The position numbers and the translations under genes are program-made. Positions 1 through 13,115 of a DNA stretch of 64,000 nucleotides are shown piece by piece. The stretch is taken from contig NC_088315.1 in NCBI RefSeq assembly GCF_910592395.1, positions 12,340,501 to 12,404,500 of the forward strand, given 5' to 3'. The notes beneath the pieces were generated by a model. It was not told the DNA's origin, searched no databases, and was given only the letters and a program-made list of their open reading frames with translations. Each line of letters begins with the position of its first letter. Positions within the stretch are counted from its first letter, which is position 1. This stretch comes from Lineus longissimus. Lineage: Eukaryota; Nemertea; Pilidiophora; Heteronemertea; Lineidae.

Positions 1-439
1 GATATTTGTTTTCTTGATACCTTCATCTTTCAGATGATTTCGGTAATATCGCTGGTCATAAGTGTGCTTTTTTCGTCTTGGGGGGTGGGGCAAAACACCT
101 CTTTTGTCCTAAGTTTGAACATCAGCCAAAAACCACGTTTTTGTAACTCTATGGAGGGGCATTTGCTCACCCTTTCGCGCAAACCCCCTCTAGCTACGGC
201 CCTGTAAGGTTTATCAAGACAGTCTGTCACTGATGGAGTACAAAGCAAGTGCACTCGAAAAGTTATATAGGTGAATGACCTAGTTTGCAATGTCAGAAGT
301 TTAAGCTAATAACTAACCGCCTGATTCCGAGATTATCCAGCTTCAAATGGAGGACTACCTATGTCAACTGAACCCTTGTATGAACCATCCATCAAATTGA
401 CATTTACCTCATACTGTTGTTAGTGTTTTCCAAGACATC

Positions 440-615
440 CAAGGAGTGTATATGTTGAGATTTTTAAACTGGCATGGTGTCTCCGGCTTCAGTGTTTGAA
501 CAAAAGAAGTCAGACGAATGAGAGGAATCAAAACACAGATGTCAACATTTTTCGTTCAAACACTAAAGCCAAAAATGCAACATCAGTTTGAAAATCTAAA
601 AATACTACACCTCTT
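440..615. repeat. Imperfect inverted repeat, MITE-like
   Basis: Arms at about 440-501 and 555-615 are inverted and imperfect. The best block pairs GGCTTCAGTGTTTGAAC with its complement with one mismatch. No coding potential or target duplication was identified, so the class is unknown. Confidence 0.4.
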
Positions 616-975
616 CGGGTGTTTTGGCATATTCCACTGAAATTGCAAAACTGCAGATCCTAATAATGCGCACATTTAGCGTGGTCATCTTTTAATCCAA
701 ATCTTAGGAAGCCAGTCCTATCAAACAATGGTTGATGGTGGCTGATTTGAATGGCCTAATTGGTTCCCCAACAAAACCAGTCATCGTCAGGAATCGTCAA
801 CACGAGTCGTTGCTCAGCAGGGGCAGATAATACCAGCTCAAAAAGATCTCGGACATTGGTTTGAGGTCCTCAAACGAAACTCGGAAAACCACCATGTGGT
901 ATGTGATACCTATTAAGAAATACAGTACAGTGGACAGGTTATGATCGAGGGCCAATATCTCAGGATTTTTCTTGT

Positions 976-1924
976 TCAGTCTGCTCTTGTATATTGAACC
1001 ACATACTTTGTGTCTGAGTTTACATGCTTTGAACGAATAAAGTGCAATATTTGGCCTTTCTCATTGATTTGAACACGGGTACCAGCATATTTTTCAAGGC
1101 GTACGTCTGTGCAGATTTTTCTTATGCATTCCTTGCTTTGGTTGCACTCAATGACAAACCCAGAGCCGAACATCACCCAACTCTGATATTTTTTAAAGAG
1201 GACAAATTTAACTCCATAGTTTGGATTTGATATGATGTCAAGCGAATTTGCCCCGCCTGAGTTGCCTTGGATTAAGTGTTTCTGAAGAAAGCTATACCCG
1301 AATGATTGTCCTTGCTTGTAATGATGTACGGCCACAGTCAAATAGTTTTCACGCTGATGTATTAAACCAACTGCGAATAAGTTGTGGTCGAACCAGGTTG
1401 GATATACTCGGTCAACATGAGGGAAGTGAAGATGCGTTTTATTAGTTAACCGCAGAACAGGCTCTGAGCCTGATTCTACGTAGTAGTCAAAGAAAATAAT
1501 ACTCTTGGAACCATCAATGCAGATCATAAAGGCCTTTTCAGCAAATCTTAAAAGTAAAACCAGGGTATACATGGGGTAGTTTACTTCTTTTTCGAGACAC
1601 TGCCTCCCCTCCTTGGGCAGAATTAGACTACCGTTTACAATACCCTTTGCAAAATCATACATGTAGACTTCAGGGCCATCAAAAATCAAGAGGAACTTAT
1701 CAAAGTAGGAAAATGATCCTCTCGCCTGGCGCTGATAATATAAGCCATTGTATTTCACCCGAAACACATGAGTATTTGGCTTATACTCGTAAATAAAAAA
1801 GTAAACACATCCTGAATTTTCCAAAGATGTTGCTATAAGATACTCGAGGTCGCGGTGGTAATCTGTGACAGGTTTGGGTGGTATGAGTACTGCTGGGGGA
1901 CCCCGTGTATACATGTACATGTAC
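976..1924 (-). CDS. Terminal exon of an unrecognised gene, possibly beta-propeller-like
   Basis: An open frame of about 310 residues ends at a stop codon at 976. It is rich in alternating hydrophobic and aromatic strands (for example FFIYEY, LLIFDG, SIIFFDYY, KYVVQYT), which suggests an all-beta fold such as a propeller; this is inference from composition only. A good acceptor (TTCTGTTCAGCACAG) lies just upstream at about 1925 on the minus strand, so the in-frame Met codons near 1920 are probably internal rather than a true start. The exon at 2460-2716 lies upstream on the same strand and could belong to the same gene. No family was recognised. The minus-strand fragment at 11155-11496 has a similar texture. 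Confidence 0.5.
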
Positions 1925-2459
1925 CTGTGCTGAACAGAATATCTGAGACGTCATCGAACCATTCACCTTCGAGATCAGTGATTTCCTTTTTTCGACGCCG
2001 CTATGAATGCTCGCTGTACATAATGTCCTTGCAGTTATCGGTGTTATACCATAATTTACCTACAGCGGTGACCTATCATCATCCGGAGACTAATAGATTC
2101 CGATCCCTAAACGGTTTGATCGGTCTACCATGTAACACAATAGAAACAAAGCTCTCCAATTACAGTAATGGAGGGGTACAACTGCCCAGTAATACAATGA
2201 GTTAATCCGCCCCTCTGACATTCCTAATTCTAAGTATTAATTTATTCTTGATTCTTCGCATTTAAATTCCAGGTGTGGTTTATCCCCGAGACATGAAACG
2301 CTGATACATTACGTCGCCAGAAATCTGACCAGTTCATGCCTTCGAGAGAAAATGGAAATTACAGAAATGGTAAACTATTTGAATCAAGCTCCAAACACCC
2401 TTGTTGACAATTCAACATGATCAAAAGATATCAGATGATTTGTTTTGATGGCCTATTAC

Positions 2460-2716
2460 CTTCCTTTGAAGCATTCTTGATCCCTGATGGTAACCAAGCT
2501 CACCCTTTTCCATTCACATCCCCTCCGCATACTCAATTCGCAATAACTTTCTCCGACGTGCCAATAATTAGCAGTGAGACATCCTTTTGTTATCAGACAT
2601 ATGGCAACACACATGATTTGGCTTAATGTTTGGCCCTTCATTTTTAGATCGACATGTTTAAAAGTCAAGTTATCGACAACATGTTCAAAAACCGCCTGTC
2701 TCTGAGCAACACCCAT
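2460..2716 (-). CDS. PAN/Apple-like exon
   Basis: The exon encodes about 85 residues. Its cysteine spacing resembles a PAN/Apple domain: C-x3-C, then KGC, then YCELS about ten residues later, with the 'central cysteines then C-E-L' pattern of that fold. Such domains are extracellular and bind protein or carbohydrate. A donor (GGAAG|GTAATA) ends the exon at 2460, and translation would stop at once if read through. The upstream boundary is uncertain: an ATG lies at 2716, but an acceptor (GCTCAGAGACAG) lies just inside it. No signal peptide is visible here, so a secretory leader would need another upstream exon. It may join the exon at 976-1924. Confidence 0.45.
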
Positions 2717-2810
2717 GCTGATCTCTTTATCTCTGATTCATTCCTATTTTAGTGTCCAATAAATAAAATGTAGCATTAGACGAATGTCTTCACGTTACTA
2801 TAAGGAACTA

Positions 2811-2866
2811 TGGTTTGAAAGGCAAATTGCATTTTGCCGGCAGATTACGGAATTTGCCTTTCAAAC
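2811..2866. repeat. 17-bp perfect inverted repeat
   Basis: Arms GGTTTGAAAGGCAAATT (2811-2827) and its complement (2850-2866) flank a 22-nt loop. It lies in gene-free DNA between the PAN/Apple-like exon and the 750-bp duplication. It could be a terminator-like hairpin or a small foldback remnant. Confidence 0.5.
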
Positions 2867-4737
2867 CTTGCCAATAATACAGCAAGGGTGAGGGATGCCT
2901 GCTGATTGTAGTTTGTAGACTGAAGCTGGTTCTTTAGTTTAAACCATCAATGGATGCAGTCACTACGCCATTCGAATGTGAAGACCAAGTGACGAAGTGA
3001 CCGGAAATCATGATAACTCAAACTGTCATTTTGGGACTCACGTCATACTATACGGGTCTTGCGTGAAAATGGCCACAGTGCATCAAATAAAGACAAGGAC
3101 TATTTATACGCGAGTCCCGTAATGCAATTGCTTTGCCACACTGTGTTTTAAGTAAGCCCTCATTTAAATTTCGGCACCTACCCAACCTTATAATCCTAAC
3201 CCTCCCCAAATACTATTCCTAACCCTCTGTTTCAATTTCTTTATATATTAGAAAACGGCGTTATTCGTTATTTAGCACGCCCAACTCTTGGCACTCTTTC
3301 CACAATGCCGTTCCTCGCCCCCCCCCCCCCCCCCCCCCCGCGTAGCGCGTCGTCGCCAATGCATGGATCCGCTCAAAGTGATTATTTCACGGAGAGCTTT
3401 AATACCTGGATCCAGTTGATATTTAAATGGGAATAGCGTGATGATTCAGTCAGACCTTGAATTGTTTTTAAGCTTATGTGGAAGTTACCTTTTGGAACTA
3501 CTATCGTAGAGTGGAAGATGACTTGGTAGCCGACAGCTTGGTATGTGATGTCTTTCCTTTCGATTGGTTAAAAAACTCCTTTGTTTCTGCCAACGAGCAA
3601 GACTTCCTAACGGAAAAAAAACGTCAAATGATCCGTTACGTTCGTCATTCAAACATTTTGTGAAAGCATGATGTCAACATCTCGTCATTTCGGAAAAATT
3701 TAAAGTTTGAGACTATACTTGGAATTTAAATTGTACTTATACGAAGTGGCCTTAAGAAATAAATGACTCAGGTCTCACTCCACACTTTCAAAATCGGCCA
3801 AATGTGTCCATCCCCGAACGTAGTTCGTAGATAAATGGTTTGTTCCTTTGAATTATCCGTGCTATGTCTACCGATCGAGTTAGTTTATTATGCAGAACAG
3901 CTTTAGTGAGGTAGAGCTACAGATATTTGCCTCCTATCACCAGGTACTGGTTTGACGTCACGTCTGGTGGATTTAATGAAACTTCAGAGTGAGACCTCAT
4001 CGCGTGATCAAAGAAATGAATGAATAGAAAAAGCACGATTGAAAATAAACGCAACCCACGATGAAAGGTAATAAGTTGTTAGCCAGAAATACATTCGATG
4101 GGGGTGGAAAAACGATAGCACTGAAGATAGAAAACATATTTTTATTCATTTCTTGCCAAATCCCAAACAGGACGCTTTTAGTGGCAATCGAAACGCTGAC
4201 GTGTGTGCCCCAAAAGTGAAAATTAGGGCATTATTTCCCAACCATCATACCACGAAAATGATAAGAATATGGTTATAAAAGCTTTATTCAAAATTGTCCA
4301 TTTCTAGCCAAATTTATGTTAGATTCGTTCTTACCGCATGCCGAAGTTCCAAGTAAAATATGGGAAGTGGTTACTTATACAGACATAATACATCATCTTC
4401 GAAATTCAAGGCGTATATTATTCATTCATTCATGCGCAACCTCCGTGTTGTTCGGGGAAATTCACCAACGCATTATGACGTTGGAGCAGAAAGTTGCATT
4501 GTTAACAAAAGAACAATCTGGGCATTACTTATCTTCTCATCTGCTATCACTTCGACATATAGCGGGAAAGATTACCTCATTTATACCTACACTCAACACC
4601 ATTTCTGCTTCAACGATGCTTCGGTAATTTCCAGTTTGCTATGGGCGTAGCCGTTGAATGAAAATGATTTACCTTTATCTCCCTACAACTGTATTAAAAC
4701 CCAAATATCTACGTCAATATTTCTCGAGTTCTCTACA
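2867..4737. other. Gene-free stretch
   Basis: No supportable coding exon was seen. The stretch contains a poly-C run near 3318-3339. Short frames here lack domain signatures and splice context. Confidence 0.5.
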
Positions 4738-5486
4738 TAAGAGTGTCACTGAGGGTGTCATACGTCGAATATCTTGGTGGTTTTGGAATAAATAACAACT
4801 TTTCAGAGAGCACGTCGACTGGAGAGCTCCGCTCATTCTCAAGAGCATACACAAACTTCACGCATATTCTCCCTGCCACATCAGTATTAGCTTCCAGCAC
4901 GTATGTAGTGCTATACAACCTGGTCCATGGTGCAGGGTATTAGCAGGGAGATTAATGATTAACCTGTTCTATTTTAGTTCTATTCGAGAAACACTGACCT
5001 GAGTGATAAGGCAAATTCTGCAGAGTGGCCTACCGGAACATGCAGTCAGGGTATCAATAAACAGTTATGCCAGGATGGACAAATATGTACAGTGGCCAGC
5101 GCTTGCTCTTTGTTTTATTCTTTACTGACTGATGTTGTCAGTTTGAATTGCGTTCTGCATCTCTCCATGCGCCTGGCTTTGGTCCGACAGTGGCATTGGG
5201 TACGAGAGTGGGTAGGTGATATGCCTAATATGTGAGGGTCTTATTTGGAACAGGACCTGCTGTCACTGGTCTCAATGCATTGTGCAAAATAGCGTACTCC
5301 AATCAATCTATTGGGGGTTGCATGTAGATAGCATCAGCAATAAGTCCCTAAATGCAGTTAATTTCGTGTTTAACCTTTAATAAAACTTCAGTAACGTTAG
5401 AAATTTAATGTAGCTCAATCATCGTGCCCATTTAACTAATGTATATTACATTTCAACTTTGCCCGCTCCATGGGTATATGCTAGTT
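4738..5486. repeat. 750-bp direct duplication, copy 1
   Basis: This block is repeated at 5982-6731, offset 1244-1245 bp. Only a handful of differences were seen (for example GATAAGG/GATGAGG and TAACTAATG/TACCTAATG). On the minus strand it holds a ~60-residue frame (minus 4733-4918) that could be an exon, but no domain was recognised. About 495 bp of unique sequence separates the copies. Confidence 0.85.
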
Positions 5487-5981
5487 ACTACTAATAGTAA
5501 TTCCTTTTTCTGTACTTCGCGAAGTGACAAATTCGAAAATCCGCAGATACGCAACCGAGCAAAAGGGAAGAAAACAATAGTACGAACGTATCTTCAAAAC
5601 TATTGAAAGTCTTGATAACTTTTTTTTAAATCGGACAGTGAAATTTTAGACAGTTGCAGAAATAGTAGGTTTTTTAGCTGTCCACAACAGTTTAATTTTT
5701 TTACAATGTAATTCCGTGTGCTTGATGCTGAGAACGTTTCGTAACCGCTGGGGTTAGATGACTGTAATTTGGCATAATGGTAGCTTTAGGCAATGTGCCC
5801 ATACGTATCTGGTGTAAATAGGTCAAGATGATAAACTCCTATTTGGGTCATATCACAACAATCATCTATACTATAATGCGCGTTGTGGCCGCTAAATAGG
5901 AGGCGATTTTTGTTTCAAAATTGGGCCTCGAAAATGCGTCGAATTCTTGCAACTTTTGGTTTCGTAGGTGTGGATCATAAG

Positions 5982-6731
5982 TAAGAGTGTCACTGAGGGT
6001 GTCATACGTCGAATATCTTGGTGGTTTTGGAATAAATAACAACTTTTCAGAGAGCACGTCGACTGGAGAGCTCCGCTCATTCTCAAGAGCATACACAAAC
6101 TTCACGCATATTCTCCCTGCCACATCAGTATTAGCTTCCAGCACGTATGTAGTGCTATACAACCTGGTCCATGGTGCAGGGTATTAGCAGGGAGATTAAT
6201 GATTAACCTGTTCTATTTTAGTTCTATTCGAGAAACACTGACCTGAGTGATGAGGCAAATTCTGCAGAGTGGCCTACCGGAACATGCAGTCAGGGTATCA
6301 ATAAACAGTTATGCCAGGATGGACAAAATATGTACAGTGGCCAGCGCTTGCTCTTTGTTTTATTCTTTACTGACTGATGTTGTCGGTTTGAATTGCGTTC
6401 TGCATCTCTCCATGCGCCTGGCTTTGGTCCGACAGTGGCATTGGGTACGAGAGTGGGTAGGTGATATGCCTAATATGTGAGGGTCTTATTTGGAACAGGA
6501 CCTGCTGTCACTGGTCTCAATGCATTGTGCAAAATAGCGTACTCCAATCAATCTATTGGGGGTTGCATGTAGATAGCATCAGCAATAAGTCCCTAAATGC
6601 AGTTAATTTCGTGTTTAACCTTTAATAAAACTTCAGTAACGTTAGAAATTTAATGTAGCTCAATCATCGTGCCCATTTACCTAATGTATATTACATTTCA
6701 ACTTTGCCCGCTCCATGGGTATATGCTAGTT
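5982..6731. repeat. 750-bp direct duplication, copy 2
   Basis: Near-identical partner of 4738-5486, with one net single-base indel. Here the minus-strand frame extends to 98 codons (5866-6162) because the sequence beyond the left breakpoint differs. Homology starts at TAAGAGTGTCACT and ends at GGGTATATGCTAGTT. Confidence 0.85.
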
Positions 6732-7875
6732 CTTTGAATGTGTGTCATTGATTAATCTGATCAAGCATACATAGTGGTTGAAAGTATTGACAATTAGCTG
6801 ATTACCACAGTTACAGAGGTCAAACTTTCTATAATCATAACGGTAAGCATATTCCGGTCACTTACCACAGGTAACCACATTGCTCCTGGCCATTTCATTC
6901 ACCGAAACAAGAAACCTTTAGTATACAGGTATGCCCATGTGTTCAAGATGATAGCAAATTGTTCAGTCTCCGATGTCTTCCACAAGATGTGGTTTTGAGA
7001 GAATCCAGTGCGCTGTAGTGTCAAAATGATTCTACTGGATGCTTTCTACCAAATGTGGAATGAGAGAGTATTAAATGGCTATAGTTGAGACATTTCTACC
7101 TGCATGGACGCCTTAGCTTTCACAAAATGTGGACTGTGATAGTATTCGGAAATAGTCAAGTGGAAATACATAGACAGCACAAAATTCAAATCATCGCAAC
7201 CCCGTGCTTTACTTGAAAGATTAATCGTACCCTTTCACTGTCATGTTTAATACTCTCGAGTTATTCTTTATGACTAGTCAGTTTGGGGTTCCACAAAAGG
7301 TTCTGGGAAGAGTTAGCAACTCCGTGTTCTATGTAAATGATTACCGAAATCCATGTCCATGTCGACTGCTATTGCTGTTTGTTTATTTCTTTAGGATTGT
7401 TTTCTATATTGTGACCACTCCACTTTCATCACAGATGTTTCACAGATTTCAAATATTAAATAATAGTTTTAGTTTTTTTAAATAGTATTCTGACTTAAAT
7501 TACTGAACTACTGTTACCTAGGTTGGCTGCAGCAGGTAACGATAAATTCCTTTAAAATTTGGTGCTGCCATCAGTATTGTGGCGATGGCTCATAATCGAG
7601 GCAATTCCTTACCTGGAACAAAGAGTTACAACTCAACCACTCTAGCCAGCTTACTACTGCTAGTTTCAGCCTTTCAATTGATTTCAAAGTAAGGTATTAT
7701 GAAGACATCTCTTTTCACTATCATGCCTATATCCATGGCCAAAAAGGCGAAAATAGGTGAACAGGAGGCCATCTAAGAGTGCCAAGGACATTTTGTTCAT
7801 CAGTTGCACCCAGAAGTATTAAGGTAGCAGGAAGGGTTGGGCGTTTGTGGTTTCTGAGTCTGAGGGGGTTGGTGT
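6732..7875. other. Gene-free stretch
   Basis: No exon with domain or splice support was found. A plus-strand frame at 7243-7485 is hydrophobic and low in information. Confidence 0.4.
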
Positions 7876-7939
7876 CTGTTGACTGTGCTTTAAGAGAGAC
7901 TAGGCATGGCGCCAGTCTCTCTTAAAGCACAGTCAACAG
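7876..7939. repeat. 26-bp perfect inverted repeat with 12-nt loop
   Basis: Arms 7876-7901 and 7914-7939 are perfect complements around the loop AGGCATGGCGCC. The loop plus right arm recurs at about 8255-8304, so the palindrome is built from one half of a dispersed repeat. Confidence 0.8.
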
Positions 7940-8175
7940 GCATTTGGTCTCAGTATTTGGGTTTTGATTGCCATGACTGTACCCCTGTAAAAGTCAGAGG
8001 AGGAGAAGTTTGGAATGATGAAAGCATTGAAGAAGAAGAAATGTTATTATTGAGGAAAGCAAAATTTATTATGAGACAAGAAGGCAGTGTCCTGACTTGA
8101 TTATTTTGAAAATGGCGGTCTGAACACATTAAAAGGTGGAACATGGCATTTTAACGACTTTGAAGTGTTCCGCAG

Positions 8176-9454
8176 TTAAAGGGAGACTATAGGCAGCAGC
8201 TAGGTAGGCAAGATAAAGTCATACAAATTTGCCAATAGGGGTCAGTCATATCTCTAGGCATGGCGCCAGTCTCTCTTAAAGCACAGTCAACAGGCATTTG
8301 GTCTTAGTATTTGGGTAAGTACAGAATCAAGGCAGCTGAGAGAGCAATGATTGAACGATGCTGTGGACAAGTCCAAGGATACTGCATCAGTCACGACCAA
8401 CTTCTCATCAGAAAGCGTCACCACCAGCATATTCAATGTTCAGTTCCAACCTGTACCAGTCCAATGCACGCCTGTCATGGTCAGCAGTGGTCAGCTTAGC
8501 GCGATATGGAACATTCTTCCGAAACTCAAGCGAGGGAAGTCTGCTCATTAGCCTATCTCGCGCACTGCTCCTTCTTGTCAAACATCGTAGTGAAATCGTG
8601 GTACAGTGGGGCGTCCTCGAGGATTGCAGCTGGTCGGACAGACGTGAGGTGGAATGTGGGCGGCTGCACTTCTTCGTTGATGTGCGATGGCAGATAGCAC
8701 AGTTGTTGCGTTGCATGACAGCTGAAAGTGAATGTGATATCATAGAACTGAGGCGTTTGCAATGAGACTATAGGTGAAGTAGAAGCAAGGAGTGAAATGG
8801 GCCATCTTCCAGTGACTAATATACAGAGTAAGGGCACTGGGTGTTGTTAGATTCAGCATTGAATGTATTCCTCGTACAAGCGTGAATAGTGTGGACATAC
8901 AGTGAGAGGTGAGAGACCCCTATTGACTACTTCTTGTAACTTTATCTTGGATATTATATTAGTATTGAACTTCTAGCCATGGAATATGAAGAAATTGAAG
9001 TTGTAGGCATGGAATATGAAAAATTATTCAACGGTGAAAGACATTATTCCATGAGGCTTTGCCGTGATCGCAAAGGACGCGACGCGATTGGTTCACATGC
9101 TAATGAGGTATGATAATGATAATTACCTCTATAATGCTACTTGGATAGCGACTGTGTCGTTGATTGCAACAGTGGTCTATGTCAATGTGTGCCTGTAATG
9201 TCAATGAAGTATGATGAGGTGATGACGATAGTGCAATTATTAAATATTGGCAAGAGATCATACTACAACATAGGTCTTGTTTTTGACAGATGACTGTGCG
9301 ACATTCCCATTGGGTCTTGTTAGAGTCAGCGCTGCATGTATTCCTTGTACAAGCTTGAATAGTTGTGACGGACTTTGAGGGGTGAGAGACCCCTATCGGC
9401 TACTTCGGCTAACTTTATCTTGCCTACCTAGCTGCTAGCAATAGTGCCCCTTTA
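8176..9454. mobile_element. Decayed DNA transposon-like element with ~70-bp inverted termini
   Basis: The left end (TTAAAGGGAGACTATAGG...) and right end (...GCCCCTTTA) are imperfect inverted repeats of about 70 bp sharing the core GCAGCTAGGTAGGCAAGAT. A related terminus occurs alone at about 13433-13480. Internal sequence at about 8430-8585 recurs at 10435-10570 in the same orientation with few differences. No transposase was recognised and no target duplication is clear. Direct repeats inside (about 8860-8950 and 9331-9425; 9198-9260 and 9561-9625) suggest tandem or nested insertions. Confidence 0.5.
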
Positions 9455-10434
9455 CCAAGACTGAAACCCACTGTGCGGGGCTAAGAAATTACCTTTATAA
9501 TCCTAGTTGGATAACCACTGTGTAGATGATTTGAAGAGTGCTCTGTGGATGTGTGCCTGTAATGTCAATGAAAGTATGATGAGGTGATGACGATAGTGGA
9601 ATGACGAAATATTGGAAAGAGATCTATTCCTAGGAGAACATATGTCCTGCTTTGACTAGGTGGCGCATTAGAATCAGCAGTGAGCACTGTGTGTAACATG
9701 GTGGAGGCAGCGGAGATAATAACTGTGTCGAAAGTATTGTTATAGGGCCTTCCCTAGGCCCATGGGGTTAAATTTACAATCCACGATTGAAAAGACGTAG
9801 TTTGATCGCATTCAACTATAAATCCATTGAACAGTTGTGTTCCTTTAGTCAACCGATGACCTTTTGTTGGGCCATGATCGGGGATTGTAAACTGTAAATG
9901 TATTATGGACTGGGAGACGGGGGAAACACAAGTGAAATAGACCAAAACAAGTGATTTTGGGGCTTTGGTTTAGACGCATGCCCCACATGCGCCATGCTGG
10001 ATTATACGGTTCATGTGAACTTGTTGACATCTACATGAACTTGTTGACATCTACATGATCATGATCTAGTGCTGTTATTGGTCATGGTACATGGTAGGCC
10101 TAATCATCATGGCTATATGTTTCAGGAAAAGCTCGGAGTAAAATGAACTGCCGATGAATAATGATGTTGTCCATGTTTACCATGTTTACTAGTACATAGC
10201 CATAGGGTATGCACTGGCCAGTGCACTTTCTGCACGTCGTCATGGTCCTACCTTGCATATTTTGTTTTTTGAATGCGCATGCTTTTTGGGCAAAATCACT
10301 TGTACCAACACTAATGAATAATGTCTTCTTATCCCTATGACTCCATACACAGTGAGGGCATTCTCCCATTCCCATCAAATGGTAACTTATTGTACCGTAT
10401 CAGGGTGGAAGTTGGGGAGCAGATACCTACCGTT

Positions 10435-10570
10435 GCACGCCTGTCATAATCAGCAGTGATGAGCTTAGCGCGATATGGAACATTCTTCAGAAACTCAAGC
10501 GAGGGAAGTCTGCTCATTAGCATATCTCGCGCACTGCTCCTTCTTGTCAAACATCGTAGTGAAATCGTAA
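10435..10570. repeat. Second copy of the 8430-8585 repeat
   Basis: About 135 bp is almost identical to the interior of the element at 8176-9454. The shared block is open for short stretches on the minus strand, but a stop interrupts it and no domain is evident. Confidence 0.7.
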
Positions 10571-11154
10571 TGGAAAACGTCTGGCTTTGCGCCAGACGTT
10601 GAGACTAATAAGTGAAGAACTAATAGGTAAAGAACTTCTACTTGCGCGAGACTGCTCTGATAAAATTATCATTGCAGAGACTACGGTGACGTACACATAT
10701 ATTTTTTACAATCAAAAATGCCCTCAAAAGACGATATGGAATGATTATTTTATTGATATTTCCTACTATATACCTTCCAATTATCACTTTATACAAATAG
10801 ATCGGCGTTAGGTCGCATGCTTTTCTTTCCTGGTGACACTATAAAGCAAAATAGTTGCAACCCCGTAAATGCGCTATAAGTCCAATAATAAGTGACGGTG
10901 ACCCGTTATAAATGTTTCGCTAGCTTCGCTTTTTTGCCGCTACGCGGCGCGTTGGGCCCTTGCGTCTAGACATTGTTAACAGATTTACGTGCCCGACAAA
11001 CATCAGCCTTTTCCATCTCTGTCGACATCATTATCCGCGGGGGCCAGGCTAATTCTAAATCCAAAGAATGCTGTCACCATTTACTCGTTATTTCTTCCAA
11101 GGGTCGCAGTTACAATTATGAGGCGGTCTGATTTTCTAAACCAATAGTTGTATG

Positions 11155-11500
11155 TCAAAAACTTGAGATTTGTAAAGTTGATAATGGAACTAAATTCGGT
11201 TCTGGAGCCTGGGAAAGTAAATGTTTGCTTCTTCTAAACCAGAATAAATACAATCCAAAATAATCGTTCTTGTCTTTTTGACCAATAATAAGGTACACAG
11301 AGTCTTCGCCAAGCAAGAATATGTCGTAAGCAGACACCGGGACGTTTATTTCTATTGCGTCATTGGACGAAAGTCTAATAACGGCGATTTCATTCAGATT
11401 AAATGAATACATCCTAATGACCGACTGGCTATGTCGCTTGCAATAAATGACTAATGTCCCGTGTCGGAGCAAGATATTTAACTTCGTCACATACACCCCG
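11155..11500 (-). CDS. Possible exon of unknown gene
   Basis: An open frame of about 113 residues ends at 11155. It has alternating hydrophobic strands (LVIYCKR, YDIFLLGED, SVYLIIGQ, LYLFWF) reminiscent of the 976-1924 exon. The first codon is not ATG, so it would have to be an internal or terminal exon. No acceptor was fixed. Function is unknown; a decayed copy of a propeller-like gene is one possibility. Confidence 0.25.
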
Positions 11501-11639
11501 CTTTAATACGCACGGGTCCATTTCCGGTATGACTAGTTTCCTAGTGGAGATGCCAGGCCTGACGTCAAATAGGATCAATCTGAGATACGTGGGAAGTACC
11601 TGGTTACATCATCCATCCAGCCAAATATCTCTTTAACCT

Positions 11640-11935
11640 ACACAGGTTATTGACAAGCGCCATCCAGCAGGAATCTACCCTGTTATGTCAAGCGCCACCT
11701 AGCAGGTATCCTGATACCTCTTCCATCCAGCCAAAGATCCCTTTAAATGATACAGCTGGATGACAAGCGCTACCTAGCAGGAAGTACCCTGGTACATCTT
11801 CCATCCAGCCAAAGATCCCTATAACTGACAGAGCTGGATGACAAGCGCCACCTAGCGGGTTCTGTTACATCATCCATCCAGCCAGGGAGCCCTTTAAATG
11901 ATACAGCTGGATGACATGCGCCACCTAGCAGGAAG
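11640..11935. repeat. 73-78-bp minisatellite, about 4 copies
   Basis: A unit containing GACAAGCGCCACCTAGCAGG and CATCCAGCCAAAGATCCCT repeats with anchor positions near 11687, 11760, 11837 and 11910. A degenerate partial unit lies upstream to about 11590. A short (CCAGGTTT)n run follows at about 11948-11985. Confidence 0.8.
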
Positions 11936-11989
11936 ACCTAGTTCCCATTCCAGGTTTCCAGGTTTCCAGGTTTCCAGGTTTCCAACTTT

Positions 11990-13015
11990 CCGGAAAGTAC
12001 AGGCAACCCAATATTCCTGTTTGTCACTGTTACAATACACCTTGGGATTTCACCCCAGACTGACCATAAAATTCCTAGGCCAAGGTATGCATGGTCTGTG
12101 TGTTAACAGAACAGGTAAAGATGAAACAGCATGCTTAATGCTAAACTGGACATCACATGATAGGCAGTATATCCACACCTGATGCATTGCAATTTTTTTA
12201 GCTTAAGTTGAAATCGGATGGATAGCTCTGACCTGGCTACAGGGAGTCTGTGTCAGTAAGTAGGCCATGCATTAGCATACATTATATAGGCCGTAGGGAT
12301 GTGTACTATTTTCAAGTTAGGTCGAGATAGAGGCAAGGCTGTAATATTGGCTCTTTTATAGACTAGACCACTCTATCACAGGATAAATGTACTGGGATAT
12401 TTGAATATTGTATGGCACACGCTTCGTCACAGTGTGCTTGAAACTGAAATGGAGCAGGAATATAGCATGGAATCTGTCATGGATTTGTGGAGCCCGATAT
12501 AGTGGTGACGCAAAGGCATGAACTAGACACCCTTGGGATTTCCCTAAAATTTCTGACGGGAACTGACGTTCCAAAAGTTGAATGTCCGGGGAACAAATGA
12601 TTATTTTATATATCTTTATCTCTAACCCCCCTGAAAGCCATACACTTCCAGGGGTACTGTTTCCGTAGCCTCCGCCCATACGCAAGTGTCCGGAACATGA
12701 GCAATGTCATAAAGCTAAGTGTAGACGCCCCCTCACATACACACATATAGAAGAAGAAAATGCTGTGACTAAGTTAATTTTTGTTTTTAAAGTAGCCCGC
12801 AAAAACCAAAAATTTAAATATCGTTTCTTATCGCTGCTACGAGATATTCCCTTTAACAACACTACATTTTACGCAGCAGCATGGCTTGACCATTAAGGAG
12901 AATGGTCCTGAGGGGTTAAAAGTTGTTTCAAAAGTTCAGCCAACATAACCACAAAGCAAACACATAAAAGTTACACCGTTGACCATTACTAAACTCAACA
13001 TCTTGTCAGCTAAAA
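11990..13015. other. Gene-free stretch
   Basis: No supported exon or RNA gene was seen here. Confidence 0.4.
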
Positions 13016-13019
13016 TAGG

Positions 13020-13115
13020 TAACACGCGGCTGTTATAAAAGGGTAGTTGTAAAACAAGAAACACAGAAACGAAACAGAAACACAGAAACACAGAAACGAA
13101 ACGCAGAAACCAGTC
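13020..13115 (-). repeat. Inverted copy of 14880-14965, empty of the small insertion
   Basis: The reverse complement of this block matches 14880-14965, including the GTTTCTGTGTTTCT repeats and TTTTACAACTACCC. It then continues directly into TTATAACAGCCG, which in the other copy lies on the far side of the 14960-15683 element. Confidence 0.75.

Noticed and set aside
8358-8837. Overlapping frames on both strands
   Set aside because: They lie inside a repeat, overlap one another and have no domain signal; the second copy at 10435-10570 is interrupted.
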